A stretch of 64,000 nucleotides of DNA from Pseudomonas viridiflava (GTDB lineage: Bacteria > Pseudomonadota > Gammaproteobacteria > Pseudomonadales > Pseudomonadaceae), in contig NZ_UPSE01000453.1 of assembly GCF_900573885.1 (NCBI RefSeq), forward strand, positions 372,001 to 436,000. Direction: 5' to 3'. Positions 55,668 to 64,000 of the stretch are shown here, one piece after another. The position numbers and the translations under genes were made by a program. The notes under the pieces were generated by a model. That model was not told the origin of the DNA, searched no databases, and was given only the letters and a program-made list of their open reading frames with translations. The stretch's first letter is position 1. Every line of letters starts with the position of its first letter.

Positions 55668-57098
55668 ATGCCTCGCGCGCGCCCTTCCCTGCTGCTTGCC
55701 CTGAGCGTGGTCACCCTCTGTGTGGCCGGCCTGAGCGCCTGCGATAAGCCGCCGCGCTTTACACAGGCCGAGCCTGGCGAGGCCATGTCGGGCGGGCAAG
55801 CCACGGTCGGCACGCACAACCGCGACGCCTTTTCCCAGCCTTCAGGCAACCTCACGCCTACCCGGCGCTTGGACTTCGCGGTGGGCAACAGTTTTTTCCG
55901 CAACCCGTGGGTTATTGCGCCAGCCACCACCATCGCCCGCGACGGCCTTGGCCCGTTGATGAACACCAATGCCTGCCAGAACTGCCACATCAAAGACGGC
56001 CGCGGTCACCCGCCTGTAGGTGAAGACATCAACGCCGTGTCGATGCTGGTGCGTGTGTCGTTGCCGGCGACTGCCGAGCAGGCTGCGCTGATCGAAAAAG
56101 TCGGCGTGGTGCCGGAGCCGGTGTACGGCACGCAACTGCAAGACATGTCCATTCCCGGCGTGGAGCCGGAAGCGCGCATTCGTGTGGATTACCAGACCAG
56201 CCAGGTCGCGTTCAAAGACGGTACCCAGGTCGAACTGCGCAAACCGCTGCTGAAAATCAGCAACTGGGGCTACGGACCGGTCAGCCCGAACGCCCAGTTT
56301 TCCGCCCGTATCGCCCCGCCGATGATTGGCCTGGGCTTGCTTGAAGCGATTCCCGAAGACGCCATTCTCGCCGGCGCCGCCGCGCAAAAAGCCGCGAACA
56401 ACGGCATCGCCGGCATGCCCAACCAGGTGTGGGACGACGTGCAGCAGAAAACCGTGCTCGGTCGCTTTGGCTGGAAAGCCGGCCAGCCCACGCTCAACCA
56501 GCAGAACGTGCATGCGTTCTCCGCCGACATGGGCCTGACCACCACGCTGCGCCCGTTCGATGAATGCACGCCGGCACAAACAGCCTGTAAGAAAGCCCCG
56601 GACGGCGGCATGCCGGAAGTCAGCGACCACCTGCTCAGCCAGGTGCTGTTCTACACGCGCAACCTCGGCGTGCCGGCGCGGCGGCAGGTCAGCGACCCGC
56701 AAGTACTGGCCGGCAAAGGCCTGTTCCACCAAGCCGGCTGCCAGCAGTGTCATACGCCCCAGTTCACCACGCGCAGCGACGCGGCCGAACCGGAGCTGGC
56801 CAATCAGGTGATTCGCCCCTATACCGACCTGTTACTGCATGACATGGGCGCCGGGCTCGCCGACAATCGCCCGGAATTCAAAGCCGGCGGCAGCCAATGG
56901 CGCACGCCGCCGCTGTGGGGCATCGGCCTCACGCAAACGGTCAACGGCCACACCCAGTTTCTGCACGACGGTCGCGCCCGCAATCTGCTGGAGGCCATTG
57001 TCTGGCACGGCGGCGAAGCGCAGGCCGCGCAGCAGCAAGTTCTCGCTTACGATGCCGAGCAGCGCGCTGCGCTGCTGGCGTTCCTGAATTCTCTGTAA
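55668..57098 (+). CDS. Di-heme c-type lipoprotein, thiol oxidoreductase-like (DUF1111)
   Basis: A 476-residue exported lipoprotein (signal ending VAGLSAC, Cys25). Two heme c motifs: CQNCH at 103-107 and CQQCH at 358-362, the latter in a cytochrome-c-peroxidase-like fold of the di-heme oxidoreductase family (DUF1111). GRGHPPVGED after the first heme and THTQFLHDGRA-like FLHDGRARNLLEAI near the end are typical. It sits between two imelysin genes, as in other pseudomonads, and may supply redox chemistry for periplasmic iron handling; that role is inferred. An upstream in-frame ATG (55632) would spoil the signal peptide. Confidence 0.92.
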   Translation: MPRARPSLLLALSVVTLCVAGLSACDKPPRFTQAEPGEAMSGGQATVGTHNRDAFSQPSGNLTPTRRLDFAVGNSFFRNPWVIAPATTIARDGLGPLMNTNACQNCHIKDGRGHPPVGEDINAVSMLVRVSLPATAEQAALIEKVGVVPEPVYGTQLQDMSIPGVEPEARIRVDYQTSQVAFKDGTQVELRKPLLKISNWGYGPVSPNAQFSARIAPPMIGLGLLEAIPEDAILAGAAAQKAANNGIAGMPNQVWDDVQQKTVLGRFGWKAGQPTLNQQNVHAFSADMGLTTTLRPFDECTPAQTACKKAPDGGMPEVSDHLLSQVLFYTRNLGVPARRQVSDPQVLAGKGLFHQAGCQQCHTPQFTTRSDAAEPELANQVIRPYTDLLLHDMGAGLADNRPEFKAGGSQWRTPPLWGIGLTQTVNGHTQFLHDGRARNLLEAIVWHGGEAQAAQQQVLAYDAEQRAALLAFLNSL

Positions 57099-57113
57099 GG
57101 AGCTTTTAGCCTC

Positions 57114-58193
57114 ATGTTTGGGAAGAAGACGTTCCGCACCAAGTTGCTCTTCAGCAGCATCGCCGCCCTCGCCCTGGGTGCCTGCTCGCCGGCCGATCAG
57201 CAGGCGCAAATCTCAACCGCGCTGGCCAAGCAAGTCATTCTGCCGACCTACAGCCGCTGGGTTGAAGCCGACCGCGCGCTGGCCGCCAGTGCCCTGGCGT
57301 TCTGCTCCGGTAAAGCCGATGTGGAAAAAGCCCGCACCGACTTCCTTGCCGCGCAAAAAGCCTGGGCCGAATTGCAGCCGCTGATGATCGGCCCGCTGGC
57401 CGAAGGCAACCGCGCCTGGCAGGTGCAGTTCTGGCCGGATAAAAAGGATCTGGTCGGCCGTCAGGTCGAGCAGTTGGTCAAAGCCACGCCAAACATCGAC
57501 GCCGCAGCCCTGGCCAAGTCCAGCGTGGTGGTGCAGGGCCTGTCGGCGTATGAATACATTCTTTACGACAGCAAGCTCGACCTCGCCGATGCCGAAACCA
57601 AGGCCCGCTACTGCCCGCTGCTGGAAGCCATCGGCCAGCGTCAGCAAAGCCTCGCCGAAGAAATTCTCGGCCGCTGGGACAGCAAGGACGGCATGGTCGA
57701 CCAGCTGAGCAAATTTCCCAACCAGCGCTATGCCGACTCCCACGAAGCCATCGCCGAGCTGCTGCGCGTGCAGGTCACCGGCCTCGACATGCTGAAGAAA
57801 AAACTTGGCGCGCCGCTGGGTCGGCAAACCAAAAACCTGCCGCAGCCGTTCCAGGCTGAAGGCTGGCGCAGCAACACCTCGCTGAAGAGCATCGCCGCCA
57901 GCCTCGCTAGCGCCGAAACCCTCTGGAAAGGCGTCGACAACCACGGCATCCGTGGCCTGCTGCCCGACGAGCAAAAAGCCTTGGCGGAAAAAATCGACGC
58001 CGCGTATGTGGAATCGCGCCGCCAGCTCGACGCCCTTGACCGCCCGCTGACCGAACTGCTGGCCGACGAAGCCGGGCGTAAAGCCCTGAACGACTTCTAC
58101 GACAGCCTCAACGTGGTTCATCGCCTGCACGAAAGCGAGCTGGCGAAAGCCCTCAATGTTCAGCTTGGCTTCAACGCCAACGATGGTGACTAA
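57114..58193 (+). CDS. Second imelysin-family lipoprotein
   Basis: A 359-residue lipoprotein (lipobox LGAC, Cys24) with an imelysin fold (ILPTYSRWVEADRALAASAL, RAWQVQFWPDKKD). The GxHxxE motif of IcmP is not kept: the equivalent stretch reads QGLSAYEYILYD, with no His. It therefore belongs to the imelysin subgroup lacking the putative metal motif. It is 15 bases after the di-heme gene and 1 base before the DUF1513 gene, in a tight operon. Confidence 0.9.
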   Translation: MFGKKTFRTKLLFSSIAALALGACSPADQQAQISTALAKQVILPTYSRWVEADRALAASALAFCSGKADVEKARTDFLAAQKAWAELQPLMIGPLAEGNRAWQVQFWPDKKDLVGRQVEQLVKATPNIDAAALAKSSVVVQGLSAYEYILYDSKLDLADAETKARYCPLLEAIGQRQQSLAEEILGRWDSKDGMVDQLSKFPNQRYADSHEAIAELLRVQVTGLDMLKKKLGAPLGRQTKNLPQPFQAEGWRSNTSLKSIAASLASAETLWKGVDNHGIRGLLPDEQKALAEKIDAAYVESRRQLDALDRPLTELLADEAGRKALNDFYDSLNVVHRLHESELAKALNVQLGFNANDGD

Positions 58194-58194
58194 C

Positions 58195-59295
58195 ATGCTC
58201 CGCCGTCATGTCCTGGGCCTTGGCAGCCTGCTGCTCGGTGCACTGACACTGGGCGGCTGGACCGTCAGCCGCAAAGGCCAGAACCCGCTGGTGCTGTCGG
58301 CCCGTGACGACAGCCAGGGCAAACACTATGCCGTCGGCTATCGCCTGGATGGCACCCAGGTGTTTGCCACCGAAGTGGCGCAGCGCTGCCACGACGTGGT
58401 CGAGCACCCGAGCCAGCCGGTGGCGCTGTTCGTGGCCCGTCGGCCAGGCACCGAAAGCTACCTGATCGACCTGCGCGACGGCCGCCTGCTGCAAACCGTA
58501 CGCTCCCAGCCCAACCGTCACTTCTACGGGCACGGTGTGTTTCACAAAAGCGGCGAGTGGCTGTACACCACCGACAACGACACCACTGACCCGGGGCGCG
58601 GCCTGCTCACGGTGTACCGCTACGACAACGGTCAGTTGCACCACAGCGGCGAGCTGAGCACCCACGGTCTGGGTCCGCATCAGGTGTCCTGGATGCCCGA
58701 CGGCGAAACCTTCGTGGTCGCCAACGGCGGCATCCGCACCGAAGCCGAAAGCCGCAAGGAAATGAATCTGCACGCCATGGAGCCGAGCCTGGTGCTGCTC
58801 AAGCGCGACGGCACGCTGATTTCCAAGGAAACCCTGAACCAGCAGATGAACAGCGTGCGTCACCTGGCCATTGCCAGCGACGGCACCATCCTCGCCGGCC
58901 AGCAATTTATGGGCGACGCTCACGAGCCGGCTGAACTGCTGGCCATCAAGCGTCCGGGGCAGCCGTTTCAGGCGTTTCCCATCGAAGCCGAGCAACGCGA
59001 CGCCATGGCCCAGTACACCGCCAGCGTGGCCGTGCACAGCGACCTGCGCCTGGTCGCGCTCACCGCCCCGCGCGGCAATCGCTTCTTTATATGGGACCTG
59101 GACAGCGGCGCCGTGCGCCTGGATGCGCCACTGCCCGACTGCGCCGGCGTGGGCGCGGTGAAAGACGGCTTCGTCGTGACCTCCGGCCAGGGCCGCTGCC
59201 GCTACTACGACTGCCGCAGCGCCAGCATCAGCCCGCAGGCGCTGGAGCTGCCGGCGGGGCTTTGGGATAACCATCTGCATTTACAGCTCGCGTAG
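58195..59295 (+). CDS. DUF1513 family exported protein (beta-propeller-like)
   Basis: A 366-residue protein with a short N-terminal hydrophobic segment after an Arg pair (MLRRHVLGLGSLLLGALTL), possibly a Tat-type signal. The rest resembles DUF1513, a WD/YVTN-like beta-propeller (HGLGPHQVSWMPDGETFVVA, MNSVRHLAIASDGTILAGQQ). It ends with HLHLQLA. DUF1513 genes regularly close imelysin/di-heme clusters; the function is unknown. The ATG at 58195 immediately follows the upstream stop; an upstream in-frame start would overlap that gene. Confidence 0.88.
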   Translation: MLRRHVLGLGSLLLGALTLGGWTVSRKGQNPLVLSARDDSQGKHYAVGYRLDGTQVFATEVAQRCHDVVEHPSQPVALFVARRPGTESYLIDLRDGRLLQTVRSQPNRHFYGHGVFHKSGEWLYTTDNDTTDPGRGLLTVYRYDNGQLHHSGELSTHGLGPHQVSWMPDGETFVVANGGIRTEAESRKEMNLHAMEPSLVLLKRDGTLISKETLNQQMNSVRHLAIASDGTILAGQQFMGDAHEPAELLAIKRPGQPFQAFPIEAEQRDAMAQYTASVAVHSDLRLVALTAPRGNRFFIWDLDSGAVRLDAPLPDCAGVGAVKDGFVVTSGQGRCRYYDCRSASISPQALELPAGLWDNHLHLQLA

Positions 59296-59341
59296 GTTGG
59301 GCTTCGCTTTCGCTCACCGCCCGCAGACCGACCCAATCTAC
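59292..59341. repeat. GTAGGTTGGG-type inverted repeat, copy 4
   Basis: CGTAGGTTGGGCTTCGC and CCGACCCAATCTACG form the arms. It lies just after the DUF1513 stop. Confidence 0.7.
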
Positions 59342-59400
59342 GTCCAACGCGATGGCCACGACCGCTCGTCATGGCCATCTGCCAGAATTTGCTTACAGCC

Positions 59401-59427
59401 TTAAGTCCAATCCCCTACGGCCGACTA
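59401..59427 (+). promoter_or_regulatory. Candidate sigma-28 (FliA) promoter of the chemoreceptor gene
   Basis: TTAAGTCC, an 11-base spacer, then GCCGACTA, against consensus TAAAGTTT-N11-GCCGATAA (5/8 and 6/8 with exact spacing). The predicted start near 59437 gives a leader of about 138 bases. Confidence 0.5.
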
Positions 59428-59514
59428 TATTCAAACAACACCTGTGCGCTCCGGGCCAATTAGCTCGGCGGACAGTTTTGGCGTGTCTGTCGTCGTGAGC
59501 TACATGGAAGTAAG

Positions 59515-59569
59515 ACGCCTCGCACCCTGAGCGAATGGGTGTTTAGTCACTACCGTCCCCGAGAGGCGT
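59515..59569 (+). promoter_or_regulatory. Leader hairpin that would cover the chemoreceptor ribosome site
   Basis: ACGCCTC (59515-59521) pairs with GAGGCGT (59563-59569), which overlaps the GAGAGG ribosome site 6-12 bases before the ATG. An inner CACCC/GGGTG pair (59523-59541 region) supports a folded leader. It does not match the GEMM c-di-GMP riboswitch pattern. Confidence 0.35.
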
Positions 59570-59574
59570 TACCC

Positions 59575-61200
59575 ATGTTTCTACAACAATCCCTGCGTGC
59601 GCAGATTCTTGCCCTGTTGGGCGGCAGCCTGCTGCTGACCGTGATCATTGCCCTGGCCTGCTTCAGCTTTCTGTCCGGCGGCATTCAGAACTATCGCGGC
59701 CTGCTCGATGGTCCGCTGCAGGAATCGCAACTGGTCGATCAGGCGAACCTCGAATTCAAATCCCAGGTTCAAGAGTGGAAGAACGTGCTGCTGCGCGGCA
59801 AAGATCCAGCCGCTCAAGACAAATACTGGGGCCAGTTCGAGGAGCAGGAACGCAAGGTTCAAAAGATTCTCGGCGACCTGATTGCTGAAACCGGCGATGA
59901 CGTCGGGCTCAAAACCCAGGTTGAAAAACTGCGCAGTGAGCATCAGGCGCTCGGCGCCTCGTACCGCAAAGGCAAAGCCGCGTTCCTTGCCGCTGACGCC
60001 GAGCCCACCGCAGGCGACAAAGCCGTGCAAGGCATCGACCGCGCCACCAGCGATCAAATGGGCGCGCTGGTTACCCAACTGCACCAGCGCAGCGAAGAAC
60101 AGGCCGCCGCCATCAGCGCCAGCGCCGAACGCACCGTGTGGCTCGGTACCGCCGTATTGCTGGGCGCCAGCGTGCTGATCGCCCTGCTCAGCCTGTGGCT
60201 GATCAACCGCAACCTGATCACGCCGATCAAAAGCCTGATCGAACACATCGGCCGCCTCAGCCAGGGTAATTTCGGCCAACGCGTAGACACCAGCCGCCGC
60301 GACGAGCTGGGCAATCTGGCCGTGGCCGCCAACACCCTGCGGGACTTTCTCGCCGACACCTTCACCCGCCTGCAACGCAGCACCAGCGAACTGGACAGCG
60401 CCAGCGGCGAGTTGAACGCCATCGCCACGCTGATGGCCCAAGGTACCGCCGAACAATTCTCGCGTACCGACCAAGTCGCCACCGCCATGCACGAGATGTC
60501 TGCCACCGCGCAGGAAGTGGCGCGTCACGCCGCCGAAGCCGCTGGCGCGGCCGACGATGCCGATCACTCGGCGCAGCAAGGCAGCACGGTGATGCAATCG
60601 ACCATTCAGACCATTACTGCCATGAGCGGTGAAATCGCCAACACCGCCGAGGTCATTCGCCGGCTGGAAACCGACAGTGGCCGCATCGGCAAAGTGCTGG
60701 AAGTGATTCGCGGCATCGCTGATCAAACCAACCTGCTGGCGTTGAACGCTGCCATCGAAGCCGCGCGTGCCGGTGAAGCGGGTCGCGGATTCGCCGTGGT
60801 AGCAGACGAAGTGCGCACCCTGGCGCAGCGCACGGCGCAGTCCACTGCCGAGATTCACCAGATCATCGACACCGTGCAAACCGGCGCCCTGAATGCGGTG
60901 AAAGCCATCGAAAACGGCCAGAACCGCAGCGAAGCCGGCGTGCAGCAAGTGACCGAAGCCGGCCAGATGCTCGAACGCATTACCCACGCCGTAGAAGCCA
61001 TCCGCGACATGAACCGCCAGATCGCCACAGCGGCGGAAGAACAGACGTCGGTGGCCGAAGATATCTCGCGCAACCTCACGGAAATTACCGCCATTGCAAC
61101 CACCAATCAGGAAAACGTGGTGCGTACCGAGACGGCGAGCGTGAACCTCAAGGGGTTGTCCGGGCAGTTGAGTGATGTGACGCAGCGGTTGAGTGCCTGA
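59575..61200 (+). CDS. Methyl-accepting chemotaxis protein
   Basis: A 541-residue chemoreceptor. TM1 at about 10-32, a periplasmic helical sensor (about 33-190), TM2 at about 192-212, a HAMP domain ([20 protein letters not shown]) and a cytoplasmic signalling hairpin with [20 protein letters not shown] and [20 protein letters not shown]. Gln/Glu pairs for methylation are present. There is no C-terminal NWETF pentapeptide. The sensor is a four-helix-bundle type; the ligand is unknown. ATG at 59575 was chosen; the frame extends 12 codons upstream into the leader. Confidence 0.95.
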   Translation: MFLQQSLRAQILALLGGSLLLTVIIALACFSFLSGGIQNYRGLLDGPLQESQLVDQANLEFKSQVQEWKNVLLRGKDPAAQDKYWGQFEEQERKVQKILGDLIAETGDDVGLKTQVEKLRSEHQALGASYRKGKAAFLAADAEPTAGDKAVQGIDRATSDQMGALVTQLHQRSEEQAAAISASAERTVWLGTAVLLGASVLIALLSLWLINRNLITPIKSLIEHIGRLSQGNFGQRVDTSRRDELGNLAVAANTLRDFLADTFTRLQRSTSELDSASGELNAIATLMAQGTAEQFSRTDQVATAMHEMSATAQEVARHAAEAAGAADDADHSAQQGSTVMQSTIQTITAMSGEIANTAEVIRRLETDSGRIGKVLEVIRGIADQTNLLALNAAIEAARAGEAGRGFAVVADEVRTLAQRTAQSTAEIHQIIDTVQTGALNAVKAIENGQNRSEAGVQQVTEAGQMLERITHAVEAIRDMNRQIATAAEEQTSVAEDISRNLTEITAIATTNQENVVRTETASVNLKGLSGQLSDVTQRLSA

Positions 61201-61217
61201 CAGCTCAAAGGCAATGG

Positions 61218-61326
61218 CCCCTCTCCCCAACCCTCTCCCGCAAGCGGGCGAGGGGGCAGACCGCACCGGGTTCAAGCCCATACGTCACCCCTCTCCCGCG
61301 CGCGGGAGAGGGGCCGGGGGAGAGGG
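61218..61326. repeat. CCCTCTCCC-type inverted repeat element, copy 3
   Basis: Arms CCCTCTCCCGCAAGCGGGCG and CCCTCTCCCGCGCGCGGGAG in tandem hairpins, ending GGGGGAGAGGG. It is of the same family as 3450-3543 and 37435-37528 and lies between the chemoreceptor and RND genes. Confidence 0.75.
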
Positions 61327-61454
61327 TCGGCCCAACACATTTTTCCACCGCAATCATTTGCAAATGCCGGGTTTTGACTTGCCAGCAGCAGTGGGTCTAA
61401 GGTACGCGCCTTGCCTATTCCACAGGCCCATTTTCCCTGCCAAGGAACCGGAAT

Positions 61455-62594
61455 ATGTTGCTTCGCCGCTTTCTCATCACTCTCGTGGTGATGGCACTGG
61501 TTATTGCCGCGCTCGGCTATGGCTGGTGGACCAATCTGCAAACCCAGATCGCTCAATTCACTGCCCCCAAACCCGCCATCAGCGTCTCTGCCGCCCGCAG
61601 TGGCGAGCTGCAATGGCAAAGCCGTCTGCCGGCCATCGGCACCCTCACGGCGTTGCAAGGCGTTGACCTGACGGTTGAGTCCAGCGGCACCGTGCGCGAC
61701 GTGCTGTTCCGCTCCGGGCAGAAAGTGGAGCTGCACCAGCCCATCGTGCAACTCGACAGCGAAGTGGAAACCGCCACCCTGGCCACGTCCGAAGCCGAGC
61801 GCGGTCTGGCTCAGGTTGAATTCGAACGGGCCCGCAGCCTCGTCAGCCGGCAGGCGCTCTCCAAGAGCGAGTACGACCGCCTGGCAGCTGAACTGCAAAA
61901 GTCCAATACCCGCGTCGCCCAGCTCAAGGCCATTCTGGCCAAGAAGCGCATCATCGCGCCGTTCGCCGGCACCATCGGTATTCGTCAGGTAGACGTCGGC
62001 GATTTCGTTTCCAGCGGCACCATCATCGCCACCCTGCAAGATGTCAGCAGCCTGTACGTCGACTTCTTCCTGCCGGAACAGTCGGTGCCCCTGCTCAAGC
62101 TCGGCCAGCGCGTGCGGTTCGTGGTGGCGGCTTATCCGAAGGAAAGTTTTGAAGGCGAGATCAACGCCATCAACCCCAAAGTGGATAACAGCACCCGTAA
62201 CGTGCAGATCCGCGCCGTACTGAGCAACCCCGACAGCAAGCTGCTGCCCGGCATGTTCGCCAATCTGGAAGTGCTGCTGCCCGACCAGACCCTGCGCGTG
62301 GTGGTGCCGGAAACGGCCATCACCTACACGTTGTATGGCAACTCGGTGTACGTGGTGAATGTGAAGAAGGATGAGCAAGGCCAGGACGTGAAAGACGACA
62401 AGGGCCAGCCGTTCCTGCAAGTGGAGCGCCGCTTTGTGGAAACCGGCGAGCGCCGCGATGGCCAGGTGGTGATTCTCAAGGGCCTGCAAAAGGACGAGCA
62501 AGTGGTAACCGCCGGCCAGCTCAAGCTGGATAACGGCGCCCACGTGACCATCGTCGACGACAAGGCACTCCTGAACAGCTCAGCCAGCCGCTAA
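61455..62594 (+). CDS. mexV: RND efflux periplasmic adaptor subunit (MexV-like)
   Basis: A 379-residue membrane-fusion protein. An uncleaved N-terminal anchor (about 5-25) precedes the lipoyl/barrel-sandwich parts (GVDLTVESSGTVRDVLFRSG, IIAPFAGTIGIRQVDVGDFV), a short alpha-hairpin (SEAERGLAQVEFERARSLVS) and beta-barrel/MP domains (NSTRNVQIRAVL, LLPGMFANLEV). It bridges the inner-membrane pump and an outer-membrane channel. The identification as MexV rests on its place after the icmP cluster as in P. aeruginosa; substrates are not readable. RBS AAGGAA precedes the ATG. Confidence 0.85.
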   Translation: MLLRRFLITLVVMALVIAALGYGWWTNLQTQIAQFTAPKPAISVSAARSGELQWQSRLPAIGTLTALQGVDLTVESSGTVRDVLFRSGQKVELHQPIVQLDSEVETATLATSEAERGLAQVEFERARSLVSRQALSKSEYDRLAAELQKSNTRVAQLKAILAKKRIIAPFAGTIGIRQVDVGDFVSSGTIIATLQDVSSLYVDFFLPEQSVPLLKLGQRVRFVVAAYPKESFEGEINAINPKVDNSTRNVQIRAVLSNPDSKLLPGMFANLEVLLPDQTLRVVVPETAITYTLYGNSVYVVNVKKDEQGQDVKDDKGQPFLQVERRFVETGERRDGQVVILKGLQKDEQVVTAGQLKLDNGAHVTIVDDKALLNSSASR

Positions 62595-62621
62595 TTCGCC
62601 GCTGGTTAAAGGAAGCACTTC

Positions 62622-64000
62622 ATGGCTTTTACCGATCCCTTTATCCGTCGCCCGGTGCTGGCCACCGTGGTGAGTCTGCTGATCATCCTGCTTGGCTTTC
62701 AGGCATTCAGCAAACTGACCATCCGCCAGTACCCGAAGATGGAAAACGCCCTGATCCAGGTGACTACCGCCTATCCCGGTGCCAATGCCGAGACGATCCA
62801 GGGCTATATCACCCAGCCGTTGCAGCAAGCCTTGGCCAGCGCCGAAGGCATCGATTACATGACCTCGGTGAGCCGCCAGAACTATTCGGTGATCTCGATT
62901 TACGCGCGCATCGGCTCCGACAGCGACCGCCTGTTTACCGAGCTGCTGGCCAAAGCCAACGAGGTGAAAAACCAGCTGCCGCAAAATGCCGAAGACCCGG
63001 TATTGAGCAAGGAAGCGGCCGACGCCTCGGCGCTGATGTACGTGAGTTTCTACAGCGATGAGCTGAGCAACCCGCAGATCACCGACTACCTGTCGCGCGT
63101 TATTCAGCCCAAGCTCGCCACCTTGCCCGGCATGGCCGAAGCGGAAATTCTCGGCAACCAGGTGTTTGCCATGCGCATCTGGCTGGACCCCGTCCGGCTC
63201 GCGGCTTACGGGATTACCACCCAGGAAGTGAACGATGCGGTCCGCAAAAACAACTTCCTTTCGGCCGCCGGTGAAACCAAAGGCGAGTACGTGGTCACCA
63301 GCGTCAACGCCACCACCGACCTGAAATCCACCGAGGCCTTTGCCGCTATTCCGGTGAAAACCGTGGGCGACAGCCGCGTGCTGTTGAAAGACATCGCCCG
63401 CGTGGAAATGGGCGCGGAAAACTACGACTCCATCAGCTCCTTCGATGGCACGCCGTCGGTGTATATCGGCATCAAGGCCACGCCCAGCGCCAACCCGCTG
63501 GAGGTGATCAAGCACGTGCGCGCCGCCATGCCGGAGCTGGAAGCGCAACTGCCGCCAAACCTGAAAGTGTCCATCGCCTACGACGCCACGCTGTTTATTC
63601 AGGCTTCCATCGATGAAGTGGTGAAAACCCTGTTCGAAGCCGTGCTGATCGTGATCGTGGTGGTGTTCCTGTTCCTCGGCGCGTTCCGCTCGGTGCTGAT
63701 CCCGGTGATCACCATTCCGTTGTCGATGATCGGCGTGATGTTCTTCATGCAGCTGATGGGCTACTCCATCAACCTGCTGACCCTGCTGGCGATGGTGCTT
63801 GCCATCGGCCTGGTGGTGGACGACGCCATTGTGGTGGTGGAAAACATTCACCGGCACATTGAAGAAGGTAAAACACCGTTCAACGCGGCCATCGACGGCG
63901 CCCGTGAAATTGCCGTGCCGGTGATTTCCATGACCATCACCCTGGCGGCCGTTTACGCGCCCATCGGTTTCCTCGACGGGCTTACCGGTGCGCTGTTCAA
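62622..64000 (+). CDS. mexW: RND multidrug efflux permease (MexW-like), N-terminal part, cut by right edge
   Basis: The first 459 residues of a proton-driven RND pump. TM1 (PVLATVVSLLIILLGF), the porter domain and TM2-4 are seen, including AIGLVVDDAIVVVENIHRHI, the TM4 motif with the two proton-relay Asp residues. It lies 27 bases after the adaptor gene behind an AAAGGAAG site, so they form an operon. The outer-membrane component is not in view; MexVW of P. aeruginosa uses OprM encoded elsewhere. The gene continues beyond 64000. Confidence 0.9.
   Translation, partial: MAFTDPFIRRPVLATVVSLLIILLGFQAFSKLTIRQYPKMENALIQVTTAYPGANAETIQGYITQPLQQALASAEGIDYMTSVSRQNYSVISIYARIGSDSDRLFTELLAKANEVKNQLPQNAEDPVLSKEAADASALMYVSFYSDELSNPQITDYLSRVIQPKLATLPGMAEAEILGNQVFAMRIWLDPVRLAAYGITTQEVNDAVRKNNFLSAAGETKGEYVVTSVNATTDLKSTEAFAAIPVKTVGDSRVLLKDIARVEMGAENYDSISSFDGTPSVYIGIKATPSANPLEVIKHVRAAMPELEAQLPPNLKVSIAYDATLFIQASIDEVVKTLFEAVLIVIVVVFLFLGAFRSVLIPVITIPLSMIGVMFFMQLMGYSINLLTLLAMVLAIGLVVDDAIVVVENIHRHIEEGKTPFNAAIDGAREIAVPVISMTITLAAVYAPIGFLDGLTGALF

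Noticed and set aside
59430..59574. GEMM-type c-di-GMP riboswitch upstream of the chemoreceptor
   Set aside because: The conserved GEMM core and tetraloop receptor pattern are not visible; only a simple pairing over the ribosome site is supported.
59581..61281. A 566-codon minus-strand frame over the chemoreceptor
   Set aside because: Antisense shadow of the chemoreceptor coding region.

Overview
The window is high-GC gammaproteobacterial chromosome and reads as a member of the Pseudomonadaceae. Gene content and order match, from memory of Pseudomonas aeruginosa PAO1, two blocks: thrC-hom-dsbC-xerD ... rplS-trmD-rimM-rpsP-ffh ... purT ... purL-mltF-tadA-mco-guaA-guaB-xseA ... leuA (about 3.6-43.8 kb), and argP/argO-sodB-bifA ... 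lemA-icmP ... mexVW (about 47.4-64 kb). The join between them, about 44-47.4 kb, carries lineage-specific small genes and repeats. Intergenic space is rich in REP/REPIN-type palindromes and other inverted repeats typical of pseudomonads. No rRNA, tRNA, CRISPR, IS transposase or prophage genes were seen.

Layout. 0-3.4 kb: FUSC transporter (cut by the left edge), YaeQ, CaiB/BaiF CoA-transferase, periplasmic solute-binding-like protein. 3.6-8.2 kb (all minus): threonine branch (hom-thrC), DsbC, XerD. 8.4-13.5 kb: a tandem MshEN-motif membrane protein, a hotdog thioesterase, the rpsP-rimM-trmD-rplS operon and ffh. 13.6-17.3 kb: CcsA/YpjD-like, CorC/HlyC-like and an MFS symporter. 17.5-22.3 kb: purT, DUF1289, gamma-carbonic anhydrase-like, two Nudix enzymes, an L,D-transpeptidase, a YqfO-like protein and a CDGSH protein. 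22.3-29.8 kb: purL, mltF, tadA, multicopper oxidase. 30.0-34.0 kb: a TonB siderophore receptor and a class II Fic protein, which look inserted between mco and guaA. 34.1-43.8 kb: guaA, guaB, xseA, M23 peptidase, MscS channel and leuA, with a candidate leader peptide. 44.2-49.8 kb: coiled-coil membrane protein, an 87-aa protein behind a sigma-54-type promoter, an SDR epimerase, an orphan protein, argP/argO, sodB. 50.1-64 kb: bifA, GIDE-like/LemA pair, imelysin-centred iron operon, a chemoreceptor with a sigma-28-type promoter, and a MexVW-like RND pump cut by the right edge.

How genes work together. Housekeeping clusters cover threonine, leucine and purine synthesis (purT, purL, guaA, guaB), ribosome and SRP function, and disulfide isomerisation. 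Iron and oxidative stress are served by the TonB receptor, the icmP/diheme/imelysin/DUF1513 cluster with an upstream Fur-like box, and Fe-SOD. Cyclic-di-GMP and motility are linked through BifA, the MshEN-like protein and the chemoreceptor.

The most interesting unexplained structure is a family of long nested hairpins. Two near-identical tandem copies lie at 11866-12103 and diverged copies at 9140-9223 and 17317-17401. The stems differ in sequence between loci yet remain complementary, while a core (TGCTCATT - small hairpin - AACnnCGC) is fixed. That is a covariation signature of a selected or mobile structured element.
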